Of a stretch of DNA of 64,000 bases, positions 1 through 8,984 are shown one piece after another. Every line of letters begins with the position of its first letter. Within the stretch, counting starts at the first letter, position 1. This stretch comes from Erythrobacter sp. HL-111. GTDB lineage: Bacteria; Pseudomonadota; Alphaproteobacteria; Sphingomonadales; Sphingomonadaceae. Under the pieces are notes generated by a model. That model had not been told where the DNA came from, searched no databases, and was given only the letters and a program-made list of their open reading frames with translations. Made by a program: the position numbers and the translations under genes. The stretch spans positions 2,294,001 through 2,358,000 of the forward strand of contig NZ_LT629743.1 of assembly GCF_900105095.1 (NCBI RefSeq), given 5' to 3'.

Positions 1-892
1 TGCTCCGCAGCGTTCCGAAGAAGTCGGAATAGTCGCCATTGGCGAAGAACGCGATCGTGGGCAGGCGGCCCGAGCCGGCGACCTCGGTGTCGAAGCCCGC
101 CGCCTCGGCCCGCTCGCGCGCGGCGATGAGGTCGGGATTGTTCTCGAGCGCGGTGACCACCGCCTTGCCCACGCTGTCGGGCAGGTTGGGCAGCGGCGGG
201 GGCGCCTCGAGGTCCTCGGGCGGGAGTCCGACCAGTTCGATATAGGTCTCGCGCGCGGACGCGAGGTTGGCGAGCGCGTTGCGAAGGTCGCCCTCGGCCA
301 GCGCGAGGCGGCTTTCGGCCTGCGCCACGTCGGTCAGCGTGGTGTCGCCGATCTCGAACCGGTCGCGCGTCGCCGAGAGCGTCACCTCGAGCACTTCGAC
401 CTGGTTCGTCGCGAGCCCGGCGAGCGCCTCGGTCCGCAGCACGTCCATGTAGGCCGCGACGGTCTGGCTGAACAGCGCGCTTTCCGCGCCGCGCAGGTCA
501 GCCTGCCCGGCCTCGACCCGTTCCTCGGCCGCGCGGATCGAATTGCGGATGCGCCCGCCCTGGTAGATCGGCACGTTGAGCTGCGCGTTGACGCCGAGGT
601 TGCGTTCGGGCGGGGCGAAGGCGTTGGCCGACTGGCGGATGAACTCGATATGGGTGGCGGTCGCGTTGAGGCTGGGCAGGCCCTGCCCGCGCTGGATCGG
701 CACCTCCTCGTCCGTGGCGCGCTGGTTCGCCCGCGCCCCGGCAAGCGTCGGGTTGGTGTTGTAGGCGGCCGCGAGCGCATCGCGCAGGGTGTCCGCCTGC
801 GCCGGGGCCGACGCGAGCGCGACGCCGAGCGCGGCGAGGCCTGCGACGCGCCGCAGCGCGCGTCGCGGCGCGGGGACGGTGGGGGGACTCAC
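1..892 (-). CDS. tolC: TolC family outer membrane efflux protein (partial, C-terminus off window)
   Basis: Trimeric outer-membrane channel used with inner-membrane pumps for drug or protein export. The 297 codons seen start at a GTG, carry a signal peptide ending in APAQA before residues DTLRDAL, and show the family pattern of long alpha-helical repeats with conserved pieces such as AYNTNPTL near the mature N-terminus, YQGGRIRNSI, and later FEIGDTTLTDVAQAESRLA. The rest lies left of base 1. Its GTG overlaps the stop of the upstream PIMT-family gene by 4 bp (GTGA), so the two are co-translated from the promoter near 1580-1607. The start choice rests on the overlap and the signal peptide directly after it. 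Substrate and pump partner cannot be told. Confidence 0.9.
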   Translation of the reverse strand, partial: MSPPTVPAPRRALRRVAGLAALGVALASAPAQADTLRDALAAAYNTNPTLAGARANQRATDEEVPIQRGQGLPSLNATATHIEFIRQSANAFAPPERNLGVNAQLNVPIYQGGRIRNSIRAAEERVEAGQADLRGAESALFSQTVAAYMDVLRTEALAGLATNQVEVLEVTLSATRDRFEIGDTTLTDVAQAESRLALAEGDLRNALANLASARETYIELVGLPPEDLEAPPPLPNLPDSVGKAVVTALENNPDLIAARERAEAAGFDTEVAGSGRLPTIAFFANGDYSDFFGTLRS

Positions 893-1563
893 GGAAAGGA
901 CCAGCCCTTGGGCTTGGCGAAGGCGGAGAGGACGGGGATGCCGAGATCCTCGACCGGCATGAAGGCGACTCGCCCGGCGATCCTGCGGCCCGAGGCGAGC
1001 CGCGTGACCCCGCGCAGGACCAGCCCGCCGACCACCCGGCCCCCTTCGGCGACGCGCGCGGCGAGGCTGTCGGGCAGCTGCTCGATCGCCCCGTCGATCA
1101 GGACGAGGGTGAAATCGCCATCGCCCGGGACCTTGCCCCCGGCGGCCTCGGCGGCGCCTGTCACCTCGAGCGCGCCGACCAGCGGGCGTACCAGTTCGGC
1201 GAGGTAGCCGGTGCCGTTCTCGACCACCAGCGCCCGGTCGTCGCGCCGCGCGGCGGCCTCGACCAGCGCCTTGCCGTAGAACAGCGGCGCGGCCAGCGCG
1301 CCTCCGCCGGCGAGCGGCACCGACCGGTCGATATAGGCCAGCGCGGCCTTTTCGGGCGGCAGGAAATCCTCGCGCGGGACATCGCGCATCCGCGCGAGCG
1401 TCACCTCGTCGTTGACCCCGCTGGTGCGAAGCTGGCTCTTGATCATGAAGCGCCGCGCCTCGGTGGTATCGGGGCCGTTCATTCCGTTCGCCCTCGTCTG
1501 TTGCGTCTGTTGCGTTTCTTGCGGCTGTTTCCGTTCAGCCTGCAGGGTTTCAGTCTTGCTCAT
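889..1563 (-). CDS. Protein-L-isoaspartate O-methyltransferase family protein, probably degenerate
   Basis: PIMT enzymes methylate isoaspartyl residues using SAM. The 224-residue product has the family opening (EARRFMIKSQLRTSGV, VPREDFLP) and a Rossmann-like region (ALVVENGTGYLAELV), but the segment that normally holds the catalytic Ser/Thr (TISQP type) reads GGGALAAP, and the SAM loop is altered, so catalysis is doubtful. The ATG at 1563 is preceded by GGAG at 5 nt. An alternative ATG at 1482 would drop a Gln-rich leader (QPQETQQTQQT). The gene sits directly before tolC with a 4-bp overlap, an arrangement I recall from other sphingomonads. Its role, perhaps linked to export, is unknown. Confidence 0.85.
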   Translation of the reverse strand: MSKTETLQAERKQPQETQQTQQTRANGMNGPDTTEARRFMIKSQLRTSGVNDEVTLARMRDVPREDFLPPEKAALAYIDRSVPLAGGGALAAPLFYGKALVEAAARRDDRALVVENGTGYLAELVRPLVGALEVTGAAEAAGGKVPGDGDFTLVLIDGAIEQLPDSLAARVAEGGRVVGGLVLRGVTRLASGRRIAGRVAFMPVEDLGIPVLSAFAKPKGWSFP

Positions 1564-1576
1564 GTCAACTCCGAAA

Positions 1577-1607
1577 GCTGTATTAGGAACACAATACAGC
1601 ACGTCAA
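1577..1607 (-). promoter_or_regulatory. Promoter with embedded inverted repeat, upstream of the PIMT-tolC operon
   Basis: On the minus strand a -35 TTGACG (1602-1607) is followed after 16 bp by TAATAC (1580-1585). Between and across them lies a perfect 8-bp inverted repeat, GCTGTATT (1577-1584) and AATACAGC (1593-1600), with an 8-bp spacer. This is the layout of a MarR- or TetR-type operator that blocks RNA polymerase, fitting an efflux operon. The predicted transcript would start about 10 nt before the ATG at 1563. The regulator is not in the window. Promoter elements are read by eye. Confidence 0.55.
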
Positions 1608-1787
1608 GCTCTTCGGCCCCGCCCGTAGCCCCCGGCGGGCGCGGATTAAAGGGACTTCGCGGACGAATGTGACGGGGATCCGGCCCGCAGGGGTGAACTG
1701 CGCTCTTGCCAGCGCCCGCTGCCGGGTGCTTTAGGCGCGCGGGCGGGACCCGGGGGATTGTTTTCGACTTACACAGGGATGGCTTCG

Positions 1788-3203
1788 ATGAGTGACATGA
1801 CGGGCAATGGGCAGGACGTGCGGATCGAGACCGATTCGCTCGGCGAGGTGGCGGTTCCGGCGGATGTCCACTGGGGCGCCCAGACGCAGCGCAGCATCGT
1901 CAACTTCCCGATCGGCGGCGAACGGATGCCGTCGGCGCTGGTGCGCGCGCTCGGCATCCAGAAACTCTCGGCGGCGAAGGCCAACATGAAGCTGGGCGTG
2001 CTCGATGCGAAGCTGGGCGAGGCGATCGTCCAGGCGGCGCGCGAGGTGATCGACGGGACGCTCGCCGACCAGTTCCCGCTGGTGGTGTGGCAGACCGGAT
2101 CGGGCACCCAGTCCAACATGAACGCGAACGAGGTGATCGCGAGCCGCGCGAACGAGATCCTGACCGGCCGGAAGGGCGGCAAGGACCCGGTCCATCCCAA
2201 CGACCATTGCAACATGGGGCAGTCCTCGAACGACACCTTCCCCACCGCCATGCACATCGCCGCGGCGAGCGAGGCGATCGGGCACCTGATCCCGGCGCTG
2301 GAGAAGCTGCACGGGGCGCTGGACGCCAAGGCGAAGGCCTTTGCCGAGATCGTCAAGATCGGTCGCACCCACCTGCAGGACGCGACCCCGCTCACGCTCG
2401 GCCAGGAATTCTCGGGCTATGCGAGGCAGGTCGAATACGGCATCGCCCGGATCGAGGCGGCGCTGCCGCGCCTGCTCGAACTGGCGCAGGGCGGCACGGC
2501 GGTCGGCACCGGGATCAATTCCAAGGCGGGCTTCGCCGAGGAATTCGCCGCGCAGGTGGCCGGGGAAACCGGCCACGCCTTCGTCACCGCGCCCAACAAG
2601 TTCGAAGCGCTCGCCGCGCATGACGCCATGGTCGAGGTCTCCGGCGCGCTCAACGTCGTCGCGGTCAGCCTGATGAAGATCGCGAACGACATCCGCCTGC
2701 TCGCCTCCGGCCCGCGCTGCGGCCTGGGCGAGATCAGCCTGCCCGCGAACGAGCCGGGCTCCTCGATCATGCCGGGCAAGGTCAACCCGACCCAGTGCGA
2801 GGCGATGACGATGGTCTGCGCGCAGGTGATGGGCAACCACACGGCGGTGACCGTGGCGGGTTCGCACGGGCATCTCGAACTCAACGTGTTCAAGCCGGTG
2901 ATGATCTACAACGTGCTCCAGTCGATGAAGCTGATCGGCGATGCCGCCCACGCCTTCACCGACAATTGCGTGACCGGGATCGAGGCGAACGAGGAGCGGA
3001 TCGCCAGGCTCCTCAACGAGAGCCTGATGCTGGTCACCGCGCTGAACCCGCATATCGGCTACGACAACGCGGCCAAGATCGCCAAGAAGGCCCATGCCGA
3101 AGGGACGACGCTGAAGGAGGCGGCGCTCGATCTCGGCCTCATCACCGAAGAGCAGTTTGCGCAGTGGGTCGTGCCCGCCGACATGATCAGGCCGCGCGCC
3201 TGA
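1788..3203 (+). CDS. fumC: Class II fumarate hydratase
   Basis: Reversible hydration of fumarate to L-malate in the TCA cycle; a cytosolic, iron-free homotetramer. The 471-residue product matches the usual length of about 460-470. Conserved pieces are visible in order: [50 protein letters not shown], and the signature [11 protein letters not shown] at about residues 324-334, whose serine is the catalytic base. The ATG at 1788 is chosen because AGGGA lies 8 nt upstream; in-frame ATGs at 1758 and 1779 are alternatives. It is a single gene with about 200 bp of non-coding DNA upstream. Confidence 0.97.
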   Translation: MSDMTGNGQDVRIETDSLGEVAVPADVHWGAQTQRSIVNFPIGGERMPSALVRALGIQKLSAAKANMKLGVLDAKLGEAIVQAAREVIDGTLADQFPLVVWQTGSGTQSNMNANEVIASRANEILTGRKGGKDPVHPNDHCNMGQSSNDTFPTAMHIAAASEAIGHLIPALEKLHGALDAKAKAFAEIVKIGRTHLQDATPLTLGQEFSGYARQVEYGIARIEAALPRLLELAQGGTAVGTGINSKAGFAEEFAAQVAGETGHAFVTAPNKFEALAAHDAMVEVSGALNVVAVSLMKIANDIRLLASGPRCGLGEISLPANEPGSSIMPGKVNPTQCEAMTMVCAQVMGNHTAVTVAGSHGHLELNVFKPVMIYNVLQSMKLIGDAAHAFTDNCVTGIEANEERIARLLNESLMLVTALNPHIGYDNAAKIAKKAHAEGTTLKEAALDLGLITEEQFAQWVVPADMIRPRA

Positions 3204-3350
3204 CGGGGATCGGGGCGGGAGGGCGGATGCGCGCGCCCTCCTTCCCTGCCCCGCGATGAACCGCATTCGACCAATGCGCCATCCGGTCCGACGATCGGGA
3301 CGGGCGCCGATGGCGCGTGCGTGCCGGCGGCGCTATGTCTCGTGCTCGCC

Positions 3351-4652
3351 ATGGCCTCCTTCCTGAACCCCGTCGGCAGCGAAACCTCCGCGCGCCCGCC
3401 CGCCCGCAGGGAAGAGGTCAGCGTGCCTTTCCGCACCGTCCTCGTTTCGATGGTCGTGCTGTGGGCGACCTATTTCGTCCTGATCACGGTGCGCAGCGTG
3501 GTGATGGATTTCGGGCTCCAGTTCGAAATGGCCTGGCGCCGGCTGTTGGTCACCGCGCTCGGCGTCGGCTTCACGGTGGTCCTGTGGTTCATCCTGCGCC
3601 TGTTCGACCAGCGCCCGCTGTGGGTGAAAATCTCCGCCGCGATCGTCTTCGCCTTTCCCGTGGCGATGGCGATCGGGCACGTGAACCAGCTGGTGTTCGA
3701 GGACATCCAGGCCGCGCAGGAGGCCGAATACGCGCGCAAGAACAACATCAACCTGCGGCGCGACGAGGCCGGGAACCTGCTGATCGACGTGCCGGTGCGG
3801 CGGATCAGCCCGGCCGAGCCCGGCCGCGCTGCGGGCGCGGGCGAGGACATCGTCGAATCCGAAAGCATCATCATCGCGCCCGCCGAAACGAGCGTCGATT
3901 TCTGGCGCAAGCTGCTCGACATCGCGCTCGGGCGCTATTTCCTGCTGCTCGCCTGGGCATCGACCTATTTCGCGCTGCTCGCCGGGTACCAGGCCCGCGC
4001 GGCCGAGCGGCGCGAACAGCAGTTCAGGAACGCGGCGAGGGCGGCGGAGCTGCGCAGCCTGCGGTACCAGGTGAACCCTCATTTCCTGTTCAACACGCTC
4101 AATTCGCTCTCCGCCCTCGTCATGACCGGCAAGGGCGACCGGGCCGAGCGGATGATCCAGACGATCAGCCGCTTCTACCGCCACTCCCTCGCCGACGAAC
4201 CGACCAGCGACGTGCCGCTCGCCGACGAGTTCGACCTGCAGAAGCTGTACCTCGATATCGAGGCGGTGCGCTTTCCCGAACGGCTGGTCTGCGTCTTCGA
4301 CCTGCCCGATGACCTCGCCGAGGCGCGCGTGCCGGGCATGATCCTCCAGCCGCTGGTCGAGAATTCGGTCAAGTACGCGGTTTCCGCCGTGTCGTGCCGG
4401 GTGACGATCACGGTCGCCGCGCGCGAGGAAGCCGGCCGGCTGGTGATCACGGTGAGCGACGACGGGCCGGGCGTGCCGGACGAAAGGCTGCACGGCTTCG
4501 GCATCGGGCTCGCCAATGTGCGCGACCGGCTGGAGGCGCGCTTCGGCCCGGATATCGGTTTCACCTCCGCGCCGGTTCCGGGCGGCTACCGCACCGAGAT
4601 CCGCATTCCCCTGTCCCGCCCCGCTTTCGCGCGGGCGCGGCGCAAGGCATAG
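3351..4652 (+). CDS. LytS/YehU-type sensor histidine kinase
   Basis: Membrane histidine kinase of the His_kinase (PF06580) plus HATPase_c class that partners LytTR regulators. The 433-residue protein has three or four hydrophobic segments (roughly residues 25-110 and 195-215) surrounding a hydrophilic stretch, then the phospho-acceptor motif NPHFLFNTLNSL with His at about residue 244, the N-box LVENSVKYAV, and the G-boxes DDGPGVP and GFGIGLANVRDRL. It is followed after 18 bp by its LytTR response regulator, so the two form a two-component system. A longer start at 3321 is possible. The signal sensed is unknown. A second pair of the same type lies at 44.8-46.9 kb. Confidence 0.93.
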   Translation: MASFLNPVGSETSARPPARREEVSVPFRTVLVSMVVLWATYFVLITVRSVVMDFGLQFEMAWRRLLVTALGVGFTVVLWFILRLFDQRPLWVKISAAIVFAFPVAMAIGHVNQLVFEDIQAAQEAEYARKNNINLRRDEAGNLLIDVPVRRISPAEPGRAAGAGEDIVESESIIIAPAETSVDFWRKLLDIALGRYFLLLAWASTYFALLAGYQARAAERREQQFRNAARAAELRSLRYQVNPHFLFNTLNSLSALVMTGKGDRAERMIQTISRFYRHSLADEPTSDVPLADEFDLQKLYLDIEAVRFPERLVCVFDLPDDLAEARVPGMILQPLVENSVKYAVSAVSCRVTITVAAREEAGRLVITVSDDGPGVPDERLHGFGIGLANVRDRLEARFGPDIGFTSAPVPGGYRTEIRIPLSRPAFARARRKA

Positions 4653-4670
4653 GCAGTCCGAAGGCCGAGC

Positions 4671-5462
4671 ATGTCCGACAGCAATACCGCCAATCCAGCC
4701 CTTCGCACCCTGATCGTCGACGACGAACCGCTCGCGGTCGAGCGCATCCAGGTGCTCTGCGCCGAGATCTCCGCGATCCGCGTGGTCGGCACGGCAAGCG
4801 ACGGGGCCGCCGCGCTGCGCCTCGCCGAGAAGCTCGCCCCCGACCTCGTGCTGCTCGACATGACCATGCCCGAACTCGACGGGCTGGGCGTCGCCCGCGC
4901 CCTCGCCGGGACCGCGAACGCGCCCGCGGTGATCTTCGTCACCGCGCACGACCATTTCGCGGTCGAGGCCTTCGACCTCGAGGCGATCGACTATGTCCTC
5001 AAACCCGTCGCCGCCGACCGGCTCGAACGCGCGATCGAACGCGCGGTCGCGCGCCGGGGCGAACGGGGGGACGGGGGCGGCGGCCCCGGGCACAAGGCGA
5101 AAAGCGAGTGGCTCGAGGAATTGTGGGTGCCGCACCGCTCCGAACTGCTGCGGATCGATATCGACGAAGTCCACCGGATCGACGCCGAACGCGACTATGT
5201 CCGGCTCCACGTCGGCGATCCGGGCGAGGCCGGGGAGGCATCGCGCTCCTACCTGCTGCTGCAGACGATCGCGGGCCTCGAGGCCCGGCTCGACCCGGAC
5301 AAGTTCATCCGCATCCACCGCTCGACCATCCTCAAGCGCGACAACATCCGCGGCCTGCGCCACGACGGGCTCGGCGTGTGGTCGGCGGAACTGGAGAACG
5401 GCGAGGCGCTGAGGATCGGGCGGACCTATCTTGCGAGGGTCAAGGCGATGGCCGGCCGCTGA
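4671..5462 (+). CDS. LytR/AlgR-family response regulator (REC-LytTR)
   Basis: DNA-binding partner of the kinase just upstream. The 263-residue protein has a receiver domain (LIVDDEPLAVERI at the start, phospho-acceptor Asp at about residue 63 in LVLLDMTMPELDG, switch Thr in VTAHD, Lys in YVLKPV) and a C-terminal LytTR domain from about residue 155 (HRIDAERDYVRLH, FIRIHRSTILKRD, RTYLARVKA). A Gly-rich linker joins them. The kinase and regulator genes are 18 bp apart and share a transcript. A strong hairpin follows at 5485-5521. Target genes cannot be read from the sequence. Confidence 0.95.
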   Translation: MSDSNTANPALRTLIVDDEPLAVERIQVLCAEISAIRVVGTASDGAAALRLAEKLAPDLVLLDMTMPELDGLGVARALAGTANAPAVIFVTAHDHFAVEAFDLEAIDYVLKPVAADRLERAIERAVARRGERGDGGGGPGHKAKSEWLEELWVPHRSELLRIDIDEVHRIDAERDYVRLHVGDPGEAGEASRSYLLLQTIAGLEARLDPDKFIRIHRSTILKRDNIRGLRHDGLGVWSAELENGEALRIGRTYLARVKAMAGR

Positions 5463-5481
5463 TCGCGCGAGGGTCCTTGCG

Positions 5482-5521
5482 AAAAAGGCCCGAACCCCCG
5501 GATGGGAGGGGTTCGGGCCTT
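5482..5521. terminator. Bidirectional intrinsic terminator
   Basis: A perfect 14-bp inverted repeat (AAGGCCCGAACCCC at 5485-5498 and its complement at 5508-5521, loop of 9) lies between two convergent genes. On the minus strand the stem is followed by five T (complement of 5482-5486), so it is a classical terminator for the UrcA gene. In the plus direction it can end the LytTR operon but has a poor U tract. Confidence 0.85.
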
Positions 5522-5583
5522 CGCGGGCTGTCCCCGGTCGGGGCTGGGGGACAGGAGCGCTCGGATCAACAGGGGCGCTCGGC

Positions 5584-5907
5584 TCAGACGCCGCGGCGCT
5601 GCTTCGCGGCATGGGCCGCGACCTGCTGCCGGGCGCTGGCCCTGGCCTTTTCGTAGCATTCCTTTGCGGCCCTCGACTGGATCCGGGTCCCGGTCTGCAT
5701 CCGGTCATAGCGACAGACATCGCGCGCGGCGCGTTCGATCCGGCGCTCGAGCGTCATCTGGCCCTCGGGCGTGTCGAGATCGAGGTCGGCGAAGCTGATT
5801 TCCATCGTGTTGCGTTCGGCCGAACCGCCGGCAAGCGCGGGGCCGGCCGCGATGGCGAGGCCGAAAGCGGCGGCGAGAGCGAGGGCGTTGGGGACAAGGG
5901 TCTTCAT
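5584..5907 (-). CDS. UrcA family protein
   Basis: Small secreted or periplasmic protein of unknown function, a family common in sphingomonads and caulobacters. The 107 residues begin with a signal peptide (hydrophobic residues 5-25, ending PALAGG) followed by the family core DLDLDTPEGQMTLERRI and a conserved Cys pair (DVCRY and KECYEKA) that may form a disulfide. It is transcribed alone, converges on the LytTR operon, and is followed by the terminator at 5482-5521. The last residues are basic (AKQRRGV). No catalytic motif is visible. Confidence 0.85.
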   Translation of the reverse strand: MKTLVPNALALAAAFGLAIAAGPALAGGSAERNTMEISFADLDLDTPEGQMTLERRIERAARDVCRYDRMQTGTRIQSRAAKECYEKARASARQQVAAHAAKQRRGV

Positions 5908-6154
5908 GGCATTTCTCCTCCTGGCAGGGCCGGCCGGGGGTTGGGGGCAAGCTCCCGGTTCGGGGGCGGGAGCGATCGGGGGTTGCCGTGCCCTGCTGTA
6001 TTAGAGCGGTAAAGCACCACGCCGCCCTGCTCCATCGCGGCTCGACGAAAACGCCCGCAATCGTCGATGAAAGGCCTGCGCCCCCGACCAATGCTGCTGC
6101 ATCCGCGACAAATGGCACTTTCCAGCCGACCGGCGTCTGCGCCATAACGGGGCG

Positions 6155-6427
6155 ATGTGGTTCGGCGTCCTCATGATCTTCTGTCTCGGCATCGGCAATT
6201 TCGCGCTTCACCGCGCCGTGCTCGAAAGCGGCCACCCGTTGATCGGGCAGATCCCGCAGACGATCGGCTGGCTCGGGCGGCGGCTGACGCTGGTCGCGGA
6301 ATTCATCGTGCTGGTGGTGGCGATGCTGCTGACCGCCAATGGCTGGCCCGCGCTCGCCTGGGCCTATGGCGCCTACAGCGCGCTCAACGGGCTTGCCGCC
6401 TGGCTGATCCTGACCGGACGCGTCTGA
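6155..6427 (+). CDS. Small integral membrane protein, uncharacterised
   Basis: A 90-residue protein with three likely membrane helices (about residues 2-22, 42-62 and 65-87). It contains short charged loops (HRAVLESGHP, GRRLTLVAE) and no catalytic motif. Codon use and composition agree with its neighbours, and the hydrophobic pattern supports a real gene. It precedes the metallophosphoesterase by 75 bp and may share its transcript. I do not recognise the family. Confidence 0.6.
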   Translation: MWFGVLMIFCLGIGNFALHRAVLESGHPLIGQIPQTIGWLGRRLTLVAEFIVLVVAMLLTANGWPALAWAYGAYSALNGLAAWLILTGRV

Positions 6428-6502
6428 GCCCGAAGCGGTTGCATCGCTCCCCCTGCCGGGGCCATGATGCCCCGCGGCCATGGGCGCACGGGGTGAGGGG
6501 CC

Positions 6503-7288
6503 ATGACGACGACGCTGTTCCATGTCAGCGACATTCATTTCGGGAGCGAGAACCGCGCCGCGCTCGCCGCGGTGGAGCAAGCGATCGCGCGCGAGCGGCC
6601 GGACGCGCTGGTGTGCACCGGCGATCTCACCCAGCGCGCGAAGCACCGCGAATACGAAGCCGCGGCGCGCTGGTTCGATTCGCTCGGCCTGCCGGTGCTG
6701 GTCGATCCGGGCAATCACGATCTGCCCTATTACAACCTGTGGGAACGATTCACCGATCCCCACCGGCGCTACCGCCGCCTGCGCGCGGCGCTCGGGCGGA
6801 GCTTCGAATCGCGCGATGTCGTGCTCGTCCCGCTCAACACCACGGTGCGTGCGCAGCGGCGCTTTCCCTGGTCGGACGGGGTGGTCACGCGCCGCGCGCT
6901 GGAGGAGACGCTGGCCGCGCTGAAGCGCCTCGAAGGCGATCCGCGCTGCGTGATCGTGACCGCGCATCACCCGCTGCTCGGCCCCGAAAACGGGGCGCGC
7001 AACCCGACGATCGGCGGCGATGCCGCCTTCGCCGCCCTCGCCGCCGCGGGGGCGGTCGCGGTCCTGTCGGGCCATGTCCACGTGCCCTTCGACGAATGGC
7101 GCGAACGGGCGGGGCAGCGCCTGCGGATGATCGGCGCGGGCACGCTCTCGACCCGGCTGCGCGGGGGCGTGCCGCCGTCCTACCGCGTGCTGCGCTGCGA
7201 GCGGGGCGGGCGGATCGAATGCGAATTGCGCGTGGCGGCAGGGGCGATCCCCGGATCGGACGCGCCGCCCGCGGCGCTCGCCTCTTGA
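6503..7288 (+). CDS. Calcineurin-like metallophosphoesterase
   Basis: Dinuclear-metal phosphohydrolase. All five metal-binding motifs are present in the 261-residue protein: DIH (SDIHFG, residues 9-11), GDLT, GNHD, HH (AHHPLLG) and GHVH (SGHVHVPF). The order and spacing resemble the class III cyclic-nucleotide phosphodiesterase/CpdA-like group, so a cyclic nucleotide or phosphodiester substrate is likely but not proven. There is no signal peptide, so it is probably cytosolic. The Gly-rich start region and HH motif are intact, and it should be active. Confidence 0.9.
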   Translation: MTTTLFHVSDIHFGSENRAALAAVEQAIARERPDALVCTGDLTQRAKHREYEAAARWFDSLGLPVLVDPGNHDLPYYNLWERFTDPHRRYRRLRAALGRSFESRDVVLVPLNTTVRAQRRFPWSDGVVTRRALEETLAALKRLEGDPRCVIVTAHHPLLGPENGARNPTIGGDAAFAALAAAGAVAVLSGHVHVPFDEWRERAGQRLRMIGAGTLSTRLRGGVPPSYRVLRCERGGRIECELRVAAGAIPGSDAPPAALAS

Positions 7289-7449
7289 AACCCTGAATTC
7301 ACCTTAACCCTGCCCGTCACGGCCGCGTTAAGGGTTTCTTGGCCATGTTCGGCGACGTGCCGGACCGCGGCGGACCGGCAGGGTCCGCCCTATCCGGGAA
7401 TGGGATGTGCAACCGATACCCGTCCGCGCGGACGGGGGAGGCGATGGTC

Positions 7450-7641
7450 ATGTTGAAGGCAATGGTCTTTGGCGCAATCGTCACGGGCTGCGTGGCGCTC
7501 GTGCTCGGCTCGCAGGGGGCGACCGGCGGGCGGCTCGGGGTCGAGGCGCTCGAGGTGGGCGATTACCGCATGTTCTGGTCCTGGCCGATGTTCGTTTCGG
7601 GCAGCGGGCTGTTCTGGGGGCTGACCCTGCTCCAGCGCTGA
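7450..7641 (+). CDS. Small membrane protein, uncharacterised
   Basis: A 63-residue protein with two hydrophobic segments (about residues 3-21 and 44-60) separated by a short polar loop (GATGGRLGVEALEVGDYRM). The ATG at 7450 is chosen because GGAGG lies 8 nt upstream; the frame is open back to 7339, but the earlier part is not protein-like. It is followed by the hairpin at 7668-7706. No family is recognised. Two-helix proteins of this size are common near sphingomonad ribosomal genes, but that is not evidence of function. Confidence 0.55.
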   Translation: MLKAMVFGAIVTGCVALVLGSQGATGGRLGVEALEVGDYRMFWSWPMFVSGSGLFWGLTLLQR

Positions 7642-7667
7642 GCGCGGGCACGCGTCGCCCCGGACGG

Positions 7668-7706
7668 AAAAAGGGGCGGCTCCCCGACCGGGAAGCCGCC
7701 CCCTTT
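7668..7706. terminator. Bidirectional intrinsic terminator between the 63-aa gene and rpsI
   Basis: Stem GGGGCGGCT (7673-7681) and AGCCGCCCC (7694-7702) with a GC-rich loop. The complement of the A run 7668-7672 gives five T after the stem on the minus strand, so it terminates rplM-rpsI. A short T run (7704-7706) serves the plus strand. Confidence 0.8.
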
Positions 7707-7731
7707 CGCAAGACGGTTCTGGCGGAGCGGA

Positions 7732-8262
7732 TCAGCGCTTCGAGAACTGGAAGCTGCGGCGGGCCTTGGCCTTGCCGTACTTCTTGCGCTCGACCACGCG
7801 GCTGTCGCGGGTGAGGAAGCCGGCCGACTTGACGATGCCGCGCAGCGCCGGCTCGTACTTGGCGAGCGCCTGGCTCACGCCGTGCTTGACCGCGCCGGCC
7901 TGACCCGAAAGCCCGCCGCCGCGGACCGTGGCGATCACGTCGTACTGGCCGTCGCGCTCGGTGATCGCGAAGGGCTGGTTGATGATGAGCCGCAGGGTCG
8001 GACGGGCGAAGTAGACTTCCTGGTCCTTGCCGTTGACGGTGACCTTGCCGGTGCCGGGCTTGATCCAGACGCGCGCGACCGCGTCCTTGCGGCGGCCGGT
8101 GGCGTAGGCGCGGCCCTGCGCGTCGAGCTCCTGCTCGCGCAGCGGGGCGGAGGGCTGCACCGCCCGGTTCTCGGCGATCTCGGCGGCGTCCGCTTCGGGC
8201 GCGTCACCGGTGATGTCCTTGAGTTCCGACAGGTCGGACACGGTGTTCTTGTCGTCAGCCAT
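7732..8262 (-). CDS. rpsI: 30S ribosomal protein S9
   Basis: Component of the small subunit head whose C-terminal tail reaches the P-site tRNA. The 176-residue product ends in the conserved basic tail ([13 protein letters not shown]) and contains [10 protein letters not shown] and [12 protein letters not shown]. It carries an N-terminal acidic extension of about 45 residues ([20 protein letters not shown]) not found in the roughly 130-residue E. coli protein but common in alphaproteobacteria. Its ATG overlaps the rplM stop by one base (TAATG), indicating translational coupling. Confidence 0.97.
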   Translation of the reverse strand: MADDKNTVSDLSELKDITGDAPEADAAEIAENRAVQPSAPLREQELDAQGRAYATGRRKDAVARVWIKPGTGKVTVNGKDQEVYFARPTLRLIINQPFAITERDGQYDVIATVRGGGLSGQAGAVKHGVSQALAKYEPALRGIVKSAGFLTRDSRVVERKKYGKAKARRSFQFSKR

Positions 8263-8741
8263 TACGCGGTGACCTTGTTCTTGCGGTTCATCGAAGCGAC
8301 GTCGAGCACTTGCGGATTCTGCCCGGCATGGGGATGCTCGGTCCCGGCATAGAGGTGCAGCGCCTTCATCTGCTGCCGCCCGAGGGGGCCGCGCGGGATC
8401 ATCCGCTCGACCGCCTTTTCCAGCACGCGTTCGGGAAAGCGGCCTTCGAGCACCTTGGCCGGGCTCGTTTCCTTGATCCCGCCGATATAGCCGGTGTGCT
8501 TGTAGTAACGCTTGTCCTGCGTCTTCTTGCCGGTGAACTTCACCTTGTCGACATTGATGACGATCACGTGATCGCCGCAGTCGACGTGCGGGGTGTAGCT
8601 CGGCTTGGTCTTGCCGCGCAGGATGTTGGCGATGATCGAGGCGAGGCGGCCCACGACGAGGTCCTCGGCATCGATCAGGTGCCATTTCTTCTCGACCTCG
8701 GCCGGTTTGATCGACCGGGTCTGCTTGCTGAGCGCCTTCAT
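8262..8741 (-). CDS. rplM: 50S ribosomal protein L13
   Basis: Early-assembling 23S rRNA-binding protein. The 159-residue product has the family blocks [43 protein letters not shown] and [12 protein letters not shown]. The ATG at 8741 gives the expected N-terminus ([20 protein letters not shown]). It is first in the rplM-rpsI operon. The Mu-like remnant begins about 230 bp upstream, leaving the likely native promoter (8887-8915) intact. Confidence 0.97.
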   Translation of the reverse strand: MKALSKQTRSIKPAEVEKKWHLIDAEDLVVGRLASIIANILRGKTKPSYTPHVDCGDHVIVINVDKVKFTGKKTQDKRYYKHTGYIGGIKETSPAKVLEGRFPERVLEKAVERMIPRGPLGRQQMKALHLYAGTEHPHAGQNPQVLDVASMNRKNKVTA

Positions 8742-8886
8742 GGCTTTCGTGTCCCTTGGCTTTAGGGGGTAGGGGTATGCGGGCCGCCGGGCGAGGCCTG
8801 CGATCCCGGCCCCGAACGGGGCGGAACCGGAGGACGGCCGGTCGAATCGGACCGGGCCGTGCCCTGCCGGGCGGCGAACGTGCGGC

Positions 8887-8915
8887 CATTTGTCGCCTCG
8901 CCCTTGCCAAGTCAA
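8887..8915 (-). promoter_or_regulatory. Candidate promoter of rplM-rpsI
   Basis: On the minus strand TTGACT (8910-8915) and CAAATG (8887-8892) are separated by 17 bp, about 145 nt before the rplM ATG. The -35 is good and the -10 poor. A long leader is normal for autoregulated ribosomal operons. Read by eye only. Confidence 0.35.
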
Positions 8916-8984
8916 GCGAAACAGGGCCTTGCGAGAGAGGTAAAATGATACCGCCGCGATTCCCGGACGGGAGTGATGGAGCGG

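Noticed and set aside
3333..5720. A 795-codon minus-strand open frame spanning the LytS kinase and regulator genes
   Set aside because: It lies antisense to two genes with clear motifs, and its translation is Arg/Gly/Ala/His-rich without a domain, typical of a GC-rich antisense frame.
7339..7449. Longer N-terminus for the 63-residue membrane protein
   Set aside because: The extra 37 residues are Gly/Pro-rich without membrane character, and the best ribosome-binding site fits the ATG at 7450.
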